From NCBI GenBank assembly GCA_050633585.1, contig JBOEGT010000049.1:1-21664 (forward strand): a stretch of DNA of 21,664 nucleotides, read 5' to 3'. The notes under the pieces were generated by a model that saw only the letters and a program-made list of their open reading frames with translations, made no database searches and had not been told where the DNA came from. Position numbers and translations under genes: made by a program. This document shows, one piece after another, positions 1 to 5,824 of the stretch (its first letter is position 1; every line of letters begins with the position of its first letter). Source of the DNA: CALKZN01 sp050633585 (GTDB lineage Bacteria > Pseudomonadota > Gammaproteobacteria > Arenicellales > Arenicellaceae).

Positions 1-567
1 TCGATTAGAGGGTGAAGTTCAGGTTGAATTATCAACACCATCATTTAATCTGGTAGGTTTTGAGCATCAACCTAAGTCGGAAGAACAGAAGTCTATAGTT
101 GCATCTGCTGAAAAAAAGCTTAATGCTCCTGCTGAATTATTTCATTTTGATGGGGCTAAATGTGTTGTAGAGCATGTGTCAGTTGAGAGTCCGTTTGGTT
201 CAGAGCACAAAGAGCACAAAGAGNNNNNNNNNNNNNNNNNNNNNNNNNNNNNNNNNNNNNNNNNNNNNNNNNNNNNNNNNNNNNNNNNNNNNNNNNNNNN
301 NNNNNNNNNNNNNNNNNNNNNNNNNNNNNNNNNNNNNNNNNNNNNNNNNAAGAGCACAAAGAGCACAAAGACGAGAACACTCATAGTGAATACCATGTTG
401 AGTATCACTTTGATTGTGATGCCTCAAAAGGCCCGTTAAGCATTGATGCATCTGATTTATTTACACAGTTTCCTAATTTTTCAAAAATTAGAGTGCAATG
501 GTTGTCTAGCAGCCAGCAAGGTTCTGCTGTGTTGTCATCAACCAAGAATACTGTCTTAATTAAGTAA
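1..567 (+). CDS. zrgA: ZrgA/DUF2796-type zinc-binding periplasmic protein (5'-partial, interrupted by gap)
   Basis: The start lies before the window. Positions 2-223 are open in one frame and read acidic sequence (from about RLEGEVQVEL) to a run of Glu-His-Lys triplets. After the N run, positions 352-567 are open in a different frame and read more EHK triplets, then a C-terminal domain containing EYHFDCDA and ending in TAA at 565-567. The two halves match the layout of DUF2796/ZrgA proteins: a beta-rich N-terminal part, a His-rich linker and a short C-terminal domain. In Vibrio cholerae this family belongs to the Zur-regulated Zrg zinc-uptake system, so a metal-buffering or delivery role in the periplasm is inferred. 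The ATPase gene starts 5 bases after the stop, and the next genes are a permease and a DUF3299 lipoprotein, which supports the call. The frame change across the gap is most simply an incorrect gap length, but a real frameshift cannot be excluded. Confidence 0.75.
203..369 (+). repeat. GAGCACAAA tandem repeat coding for Glu-His-Lys, containing a gap
   Basis: A 9-base unit, GAGCACAAA, is repeated on both sides of the N run: two and a third units at 203-223 and two units at 352-369, preceded by the tail AA of another. Each unit encodes Glu-His-Lys, giving a His-rich metal-binding linker in the ZrgA-like protein. The number of units inside the gap is unknown. Such arrays vary in copy number by slippage and often break short-read assemblies. 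Confidence 0.9.
224..349. other. Assembly gap (126 N) inside the EHK repeat
   Basis: This is a run of 126 N. To keep both the 9-base period and the reading frame, the missing length should be 4 modulo 9 (1 modulo 3). 126 is 0 modulo 9, so the N count is probably an estimate rather than a measured length. Confidence 0.9.
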
Positions 568-572
568 GTGAA

Positions 573-1271
573 ATGGCCAGCTCTAGTGACTCGTTGATTC
601 GGATTAACGATTTAAGTTTTAGCTGGCCAAATCAGCAGCCAGCACTGTTGTCTATCCAAGAGCTTTCAATTGAACGAAATCAACATGTATTTATTCAAGG
701 TGATAGTGGTAGCGGTAAGACGACACTATTAAACCTTTTGTGCGGCATTAATGTCTGCTCGAAGGGTTCGTTATTAGTGTTGGAAAATGAATTAAAGGCA
801 CTTTCAAGCCAAAGGCGTGATCGATTTCGTGGAGATCACTTAGGCGTTATATTTCAACAGTTCAATTTATTGCCATTTTTAACCGTTAAGGAAAATATTC
901 AATTGCCATGCCATTTCTCTCGTAAAAGGTCGATGAAAATTGATAACCTTTCAGAAGAAGTATTGCGATTGTTGGATGCCTTGGATTTGCCTGCAGCGAT
1001 TGTTGATAAAAAAGTGACTGAGCTGAGTGCGGGGCAGCAACAGCGAGTGGCTGTCTGCCGCGCATTGATTGGTTCGCCAGAAATTATTATTGCTGATGAG
1101 CCTACATCTGCTTTAGATGCTAAAAATCGTGATCGATTTTTACAGTTATTGTTTCAAGAAGCCGATAAATATATGAGCACTGTTGTCTTTGTTAGTCATG
1201 ACCCTGGAATAGCGCATCACTTTTCTGACATAGTGGAGTTATCTTCCATTAATAAACAGAGTGTTTCATGA
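573..1271 (+). CDS. ABC transporter ATPase, LolD/MacB type (Zrg-type operon)
   Basis: A 232-residue ABC ATPase, the usual length for a free-standing LolD/FtsE/MacB-type nucleotide-binding subunit. Visible motifs are Walker A GDSGSGKT at residues 43-50, a Q-loop around VIFQQFNLLPF, the signature LSAGQQQR at 151-158 (LSAGQ instead of LSGGQ), Walker B EIIIADEPTSALD from 170, and the switch histidine in FVSHD. It should act on the cytoplasmic face of the inner membrane and power the FtsX-type permease encoded next. The ATG at 573 lies 5 bases after the ZrgA-like stop, and the 3' end overlaps the permease start as ATGA, so translation is probably coupled. The neighbours suggest a role in zinc homeostasis rather than lipoprotein sorting. 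Members of this class usually drive mechanotransmission, not classical import, so the transported substrate is uncertain. Confidence 0.9.
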   Translation: MASSSDSLIRINDLSFSWPNQQPALLSIQELSIERNQHVFIQGDSGSGKTTLLNLLCGINVCSKGSLLVLENELKALSSQRRDRFRGDHLGVIFQQFNLLPFLTVKENIQLPCHFSRKRSMKIDNLSEEVLRLLDALDLPAAIVDKKVTELSAGQQQRVAVCRALIGSPEIIIADEPTSALDAKNRDRFLQLLFQEADKYMSTVVFVSHDPGIAHHFSDIVELSSINKQSVS

Positions 1272-2527
1272 AAACGCTTTTTTTATTAGCAGGGAAGAGT
1301 GCATGGGGGCGACGTGGAAGTTTACTATTGGCCATTTTGTCGATAGCCATTAGCATGACGTTGTTGCTTGGCGTTGATATGGCTCGTAAACAAGCAAAAA
1401 ATAGTTTTTTAAATACCGTTTCGCAGACTGATTTGATTGTTGGAGCGAGGTCTGGTCCGATTAATTTGTTGCTGTACAGTGTTTTTCGCTTAGGTAATGC
1501 CACGAATAATATTTCCTATGATGCTTATCAACGTATTGTTGCTGATGAGCGAGTGAAGTGGACTATTCCATTGTCTTTAGGGGACTCGCATAAGGGGTTT
1601 CGCGTGCTGGGAACGACTCAAGACTATTTTAAGTTTTATCGCTATGCTGACAAGCGTGAACTCTCTTTTTCAGCGGGTAATAAGTTTGATGACCTTTATG
1701 ATGCGGTGATTGGCGCAGAGGTTGCTAAAAAATTATCCTATAAAATTGGGCAGTCTATTATTTTATCGCATGGAACGATTTCTACCGATTTTTCAGCCCA
1801 CAAGGATAAGCCGTTCCGAGTAGTCGGCATTCTCGAGTCTACGGGTACGCCTGTCGATCGGAGTGTGCATGTGTCTTTGGAGGCGATTGAGGCCATACAC
1901 ATTGATTGGCGTGAAGGTGCGCGTTCGCGATTGAAAATTAATGCTGAGCAGGCACGTGACTTTGGTCTTAAGCCTAAAAATTTAACGGCCGTGATGGTGG
2001 GGTTAAATAAGCGTATTCAAACGTTTGTCGTTCAAAGGAATATTAACGATGATGAGCGTGAGGCATTGTTAGCAATTATTCCTGGGGCAACCCTGTCAGA
2101 ATTATGGCGAACACTTGGGCATTTCGAGACAGTGCTATTGGCAGTGTCATTACTTGTCTTAGTGGCCGGTCTATTAGGGATGTTGACTATGTTATTATCT
2201 ACCTTAAATGAACGTCGCCGAGAAATGGCTGTTTTAAGGGCTGTCGGTGCACATGCCTACCAAGTCTTGTTGTTGTTTATGATTGAGGCTTTTTTGATGG
2301 TGTTGTCAGGCTGTTTGTTAGCGATGATGATGTTGTTCGTTTTGCTGCACATCATGCAACCTGTTTTATTAGATTTGTATGGGTTTAACTTGGTATTAAA
2401 AGGGTTGGATTCTCAACAATGGTTGTTATTATTGTCTGTATTGATTGTTAGTGTGTTATTTAGTTTGATTCCAGGTTTTATTGCCTATAAGCGTTCGTTG
2501 CAAGATGGGCTTACGGTGAGATTATGA
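1268..2527 (+). CDS. ABC transporter permease, FtsX/MacB family
   Basis: A 419-residue membrane protein with MacB/LolC topology. There is one N-terminal transmembrane helix (about residues 15-40, LAILSIAISMTLLLGV). A large periplasmic domain follows, then three C-terminal helices (about 285-312, 335-362 and 390-412). The FtsX-domain signature is seen as LSTLNERRREMAVLRAVGA just after the second helix. It should pair with the ATPase encoded just upstream. The start overlaps the ATPase stop as ATGA, and its own stop overlaps the start of the lipoprotein gene the same way. In the Zrg-type arrangement, ATPase, permease and DUF3299 protein accompany a DUF2796 protein. The family assignment is secure. 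The zinc link rests on the neighbourhood, not on residues in this protein. Confidence 0.88.
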   Translation: MKTLFLLAGKSAWGRRGSLLLAILSIAISMTLLLGVDMARKQAKNSFLNTVSQTDLIVGARSGPINLLLYSVFRLGNATNNISYDAYQRIVADERVKWTIPLSLGDSHKGFRVLGTTQDYFKFYRYADKRELSFSAGNKFDDLYDAVIGAEVAKKLSYKIGQSIILSHGTISTDFSAHKDKPFRVVGILESTGTPVDRSVHVSLEAIEAIHIDWREGARSRLKINAEQARDFGLKPKNLTAVMVGLNKRIQTFVVQRNINDDEREALLAIIPGATLSELWRTLGHFETVLLAVSLLVLVAGLLGMLTMLLSTLNERRREMAVLRAVGAHAYQVLLLFMIEAFLMVLSGCLLAMMMLFVLLHIMQPVLLDLYGFNLVLKGLDSQQWLLLLSVLIVSVLFSLIPGFIAYKRSLQDGLTVRL

Positions 2528-3225
2528 AAAATAAATTCTTAATATTTTGCAGCATGTTATTGATTGTTGCCTGTAGTGAATCCCCTGATTCTTCTGATCA
2601 AGGGCTCAGTAATGATCGTTCTTCTTCGCCTAAATACTCAGCTGAAGAGTTGCTTGGAAAAACAATTGAAGAGTATGAGTTGTTTGAAAAAGAACGGGCA
2701 AAGGAAGCTGCCGAAGATACGACTGATCAAATTAGTTCACAACCTAGTGAGTTAACGAATAATGGATTTCTTGAGTTGGCGTGGGAAGACTTGGTCGCGC
2801 CTGGCTATGATGCCGATAGTATTATGGAGAAATATAATCCATTGATTGATCAGTTGGAGCATGGGAGTGATGATGCTTTGAAGCTTTATCAAAAAATGGA
2901 AGATGAGTTTAATAATGCGCCAGCTAATGCTCAATTAGCTGATAAGAAGGTGAGTATTCCAGGGTTTATTGCGCCATTGGAGCAGTTGAATGGCATGATC
3001 ACTGAGTTTTTGTTGGTGCCATATTTTGGTGCCTGTATACATATGCCGCCGCCGCCCTCTAATCAAACGTTATATATTAAGGTTGCTGCTGATTACGCTA
3101 TTCGTAACGAAGATTCTTATGAGCCAATTTGGGTGTCTGGAAAGTTAAGTGTTAGTGATACGTCAACGGAGTTGGGTAGTGCAAGTTATCAAATACAAGA
3201 TGCTTTGATTTCTAAGTATCAATAA
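2524..3225 (+). CDS. DUF3299 lipoprotein of the Zrg-type operon
   Basis: A 233-residue protein. It begins with a lipoprotein signal peptide: a short basic N-terminus, a hydrophobic core and the lipobox LIVAC with Cys at residue 17. Ser at +2 predicts sorting to the outer membrane. A low-complexity acidic region follows (about 18-85). The conserved DUF3299 domain is at about 145-230, with GFIAPLE and GACIHMPPPPSNQ (Cys171, His173), a pattern diagnostic of the family. The Cys and His could bind metal or heme, but this is inference. The gene overlaps the permease stop by four bases (ATGA) and is the last gene of the operon. Its exact role is not established. The likely job is an envelope partner of the ZrgA-like protein and the ABC pair. 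Confidence 0.85.
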   Translation: MKNKFLIFCSMLLIVACSESPDSSDQGLSNDRSSSPKYSAEELLGKTIEEYELFEKERAKEAAEDTTDQISSQPSELTNNGFLELAWEDLVAPGYDADSIMEKYNPLIDQLEHGSDDALKLYQKMEDEFNNAPANAQLADKKVSIPGFIAPLEQLNGMITEFLLVPYFGACIHMPPPPSNQTLYIKVAADYAIRNEDSYEPIWVSGKLSVSDTSTELGSASYQIQDALISKYQ

Positions 3226-3234
3226 GTTTTTTTT
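3205..3234 (+). terminator. Weak candidate intrinsic terminator after the DUF3299 gene
   Basis: A short stem TTGAT (3205-3209) / ATCAA (3218-3222) with an 8-base loop overlaps the stop codon and is followed by TAAG and eight T (3227-3234). The stem is only 5 bp and AT-rich, so it may be inefficient. The AT-rich stretch from here to 3373 shows no other coding or RNA feature. Confidence 0.35.
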
Positions 3235-3373
3235 GATAACTAAGTTTATGATTAATCAAGGGAAATAATTTTTTTAAGTGTTTATTTTTATAATTGAAAA
3301 TATTGTGATTAGTCAGTGAATTAGCTTGACAAAGGATTAAGTCATTTAATTGTCACAAAAGTAGTTTTTTAGG

Positions 3374-3402
3374 TTGTGTTCGTCATCAGGTATCGATAGA
3401 AT
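3374..3402 (+). promoter_or_regulatory. Sigma-70 promoter of the initiator tRNA
   Basis: The -35 is TTGTGT (3374-3379), the spacer is 17 bp, and the -10 is TAGAAT (3397-3402), followed at once by a GC-rich discriminator GCGCGCC. Transcription should start near 3409, just before the tRNA. A GC-rich discriminator is the hallmark of stable-RNA promoters under ppGpp control. The same -10 plus discriminator occurs at the rpsO promoter (14694). Confidence 0.75.
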
Positions 3403-3415
3403 GCGCGCCAATCGA

Positions 3416-3487
<72 letters not shown>

Positions 3488-3492
<5 letters not shown>

Positions 3493-3564
3493 NNNNNNNN
3501 NNNNNNNNNNNNNNNNNNNNNNNNNNNNNNNNNNNNNNNNNNNNNNNNNNNNNNNNNNNNNNNN
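3488..3564. other. Assembly gap (77 N) between two copies of the tRNA 3' half
   Basis: This is a run of 77 N. The 37 bases before it (3451-3487) are identical to the 37 bases after it (3565-3601). Either two tandem tRNA-fMet genes flank a short spacer, or overlapping contig ends were joined without merging and only one tRNA exists. Confidence 0.9.
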
Positions 3565-3606
3565 ATAACCCGAAGGTCGTAGGTTCAAATCCTACCCCCG
3601 CTACCA
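3565..3606 (+). tRNA. tRNA-fMet, copy 2, 3' portion (5' portion in gap)
   Basis: The visible part runs from base 35 of the anticodon through the T-arm to an encoded CCA end (CCCCGCT-A-CCA, ending 3606). It is identical to copy 1 wherever both can be read. If the 77 N reflect true length, the hidden bases fit the end of copy 1 (5), a spacer of about 37, and the first 35 bases of copy 2. Otherwise it is the same tRNA sequenced twice at contig ends. Confidence 0.7.
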
Positions 3607-3644
3607 ATTGCTCAGTATGTAAGTTCTATGAGCTATATTGGCAG

Positions 3645-3668
3645 CCTCGCTTTGAGCGGGGTTTTTTT
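3645..3668 (+). terminator. Intrinsic terminator after tRNA-fMet
   Basis: The stem is CCTCGC (3645-3650) / GCGGGG (3656-3661) with loop TTTGA, followed by seven T (3662-3668). It separates the tRNA from rimP by about 50 bases. In E. coli, read-through at the equivalent place links metY to rimP-nusA-infB, so partial read-through is likely. No convincing separate rimP promoter was found in 3669-3721. Confidence 0.85.
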
Positions 3669-3721
3669 GTGCCTGTTTTAAGGCAAATTGTAAAACGTAT
3701 GTAAATATTTGAGGCTATAAC

Positions 3722-4207
3722 ATGGCATTAACAATGACAGCAATTCATGAGATGTTAGCACCGGGTGCGAAAGCGCTTGGCTATGAGCTTGTGGCTGTTG
3801 AGTTAGGCGGTGGTGATACATCCGTATTGTGTTGTTATATCGACTCCGAGAATGGTATTGGTGTGGATGATTGTGCTAAGGCGAGTCGCCAATTCAGCGC
3901 AATTTTAGATGTTGAAGACCCAATCTCCAGTAAATATAACTTAGAGGTTTCTTCACCTGGTTTGGATCGCCCATTAGTGACGCTTGAGCATTTTGAACAA
4001 GCTATCGATAAAAAGATTAAGGTGAAATTGGCAATGCCATTGAATGGACGTAAAAGGTTCACAGGCATTGTTGTTGAGATCAATAAAGAAGTAGGCAATG
4101 AGTCGGTGCTTCTTAATGTTGATAATGAAGAGTTTGAATTAATGGTTGCAGATATGGATCGAGCGCGATTAGTGCCTGATTATAGCGTGCTCCCTTCAAT
4201 TGATTAG
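3722..4207 (+). CDS. rimP: Ribosome maturation factor RimP
   Basis: A 161-residue cytoplasmic protein, close to the usual family length. RimP binds the free 30S subunit and helps late assembly. Family features are GYELVAVELGGG near the N-terminus, DDCAKASRQFSAILDVEDPI in the middle of the N-terminal domain, then YNLEVSSPGLDRPL, followed by the small SH3-like C-terminal domain (about 95-161). The start at 3722 is preceded by GAGG at a normal distance (3710-3713). An alternative ATG at 3734 would drop four residues. It is the first protein gene of the rimP-nusA-infB-rbfA-truB operon, and nusA begins 49 bases after its stop. In E. coli, NusA feeds back on this operon. No specific control element could be identified here. 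Confidence 0.97.
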   Translation: MALTMTAIHEMLAPGAKALGYELVAVELGGGDTSVLCCYIDSENGIGVDDCAKASRQFSAILDVEDPISSKYNLEVSSPGLDRPLVTLEHFEQAIDKKIKVKLAMPLNGRKRFTGIVVEINKEVGNESVLLNVDNEEFELMVADMDRARLVPDYSVLPSID

Positions 4208-4256
4208 TTTATTTAAATATAAGCATTAACTGTATAAAACGGAAAAGAGGCTTTAA

Positions 4257-5750
4257 ATGGCGAACGAAATTTTATTGATGGCCGATGTGTTATCCAGCGA
4301 AAAAGGCGTGGAAAAGCAGGTTATTTTTGAAGCGATCGAGGCTGCACTAGCAACAGCGACTCGTAAACGTCACCGTGAAGATATCGAAGCTCGTGTACAC
4401 ATTTTTCAGGACACTGGTGATTATGAGTCATTTCGTCGTTGGGAAGTGATTGCTGAAGAAGAAGAAATTGAATTTCCAACCAAACAAATTACGTTTGGCG
4501 CAGCTCAAATCATGGAGCCTGAAATTCAAGTTGGTGAATATATCGAAGAAGAGCTTGAACCTATTGAATTTGGCCGTATTGCGGCGCAAGCAGCAAAACA
4601 GGTTATCTTGCAAAAAGTACGTGAAGCAGAACGTAATCGTATTGCAGCAGAATTTGAACCAAAACTAAATGACTTAGTTTCCGGTGTTGTAAAACGCGTT
4701 GAGCGCGGAGATATCATCATCGATGTAGGTGGTGTTGAAGCCTTATTGCCACGAACAAAAATGATACCACGAGAAGGGTTACGCCCTGGTGACCGTATTC
4801 GTGCAATTTTGATTGATGTGCGAGTTGCAAATCGTGGACCTCAATTAGTGTTAGATCGGGTAACATCCGATTTAGTATTAAAACTTTTCCGTTTAGAAGT
4901 TCCAGAAGCCGGCGAAGGTATCATAGAAATTTTAAGTGCTGCTCGTGACCCAGGTTTACGTGCAAAAATTGCCGTCAAATCTCATGATGGGAAAATTGAC
5001 CCTGTTGGCGCTTGCGTCGGTATTCGTGGTTCGCGAGTGCAAAGTGTTTCAAATGAAATTGGTGGCGAACGTGTTGATATTATCAAGTGGGCTGACGATC
5101 CGGCACAGTTTGTGATCAACGCCCTAGCGCCAGCAGAAGTGGAATCAATTATGCTGGACGAAGATAAAGGTACAATGGATGTCGTTGTAGACGAAGAAAA
5201 CCTATCTCAAGCCATTGGCCGTGGAGGTCAAAACGTGCGTTTAGCTTCTGAGTTGACTGGATGGGATATCAATATCATGAGCCATGAGCAGGCGAACGAG
5301 AAGATTGAAGAAGAAAGTGTCGAAGTTAGAAAAGAATTTATAGAAAAACTCGATATTGGTGATGATGTGGCTAGCATTCTTGTTCAAGAAGGATTTACTC
5401 AGCTTGAAGAAGTGGCGTATGTCCCTAGAGAAGAGTTACTCGCTGTTGAAGAGTTTGATGAAACCTTAGTCGATGAATTACGTAGTCGTGCTGAAGATGC
5501 ATTAGTCACGTTGGCTATTTTGCGTGAAGAACAGCTCAAAGATGCGCAACCCGCTCAAGACTTACTTGATATGGAAGGCATGGATGAAACAACAGCAAAA
5601 TTTTTAGCATTAAATGATATTAAAACAATGGAAGATTTAGCGGAATGCGCCGTTGATGAAATTATTGATATTGATGGTATTGATGCAGAACGTGCAGAGA
5701 GTCTTATTATGACTGCACGTAAACCATGGTTTGAGGCGGCGGAAAGCTAG
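4257..5750 (+). CDS. nusA: Transcription elongation/termination factor NusA
   Basis: A 497-residue protein, nearly the same length as E. coli NusA. The order of domains is: N-terminal RNA-polymerase-binding domain (1-125, starting MANEILLMADVLSSEKGV), S1 domain (about 135-200, GVVKRVERGDIIIDVGG), KH1 (about 230-285, DPVGACVGIRGSRVQ), KH2 (about 300-345, SQAIGRGGQNVRLA), and two acidic C-terminal helix-hairpin-helix repeats (about 365-420 and 440-490). It modulates pausing, termination and antitermination. The C-terminal acidic repeats bind the alpha-subunit CTD and lambda N in E. coli. The start is preceded by AGAGG in a good position. The gene sits between rimP and infB as in other gammaproteobacteria. 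Confidence 0.98.
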   Translation: MANEILLMADVLSSEKGVEKQVIFEAIEAALATATRKRHREDIEARVHIFQDTGDYESFRRWEVIAEEEEIEFPTKQITFGAAQIMEPEIQVGEYIEEELEPIEFGRIAAQAAKQVILQKVREAERNRIAAEFEPKLNDLVSGVVKRVERGDIIIDVGGVEALLPRTKMIPREGLRPGDRIRAILIDVRVANRGPQLVLDRVTSDLVLKLFRLEVPEAGEGIIEILSAARDPGLRAKIAVKSHDGKIDPVGACVGIRGSRVQSVSNEIGGERVDIIKWADDPAQFVINALAPAEVESIMLDEDKGTMDVVVDEENLSQAIGRGGQNVRLASELTGWDINIMSHEQANEKIEEESVEVRKEFIEKLDIGDDVASILVQEGFTQLEEVAYVPREELLAVEEFDETLVDELRSRAEDALVTLAILREEQLKDAQPAQDLLDMEGMDETTAKFLALNDIKTMEDLAECAVDEIIDIDGIDAERAESLIMTARKPWFEAAES

Positions 5751-5824
5751 GTTGTGGAGTAAGTGAAACTACCAACAACAAGTATCAAGCAACATCAATA
5801 GCGACTGAATTCTACCGAGGCGAT

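Noticed and set aside
203..369. Tandem repeat considered as a CRISPR array
   Set aside because: The unit is 9 bases with no spacers and encodes Glu-His-Lys inside a protein gene.
142..451. Several short open frames on both strands across the first N run
   Set aside because: They exist only because N codons are read as open; the real coding frame is the ZrgA-like one on the plus strand.
3326..3354. TTGACA at 3326 as the tRNA promoter -35
   Set aside because: No acceptable -10 lies 16-18 bp downstream, while TTGTGT-N17-TAGAAT closer to the tRNA fits well.
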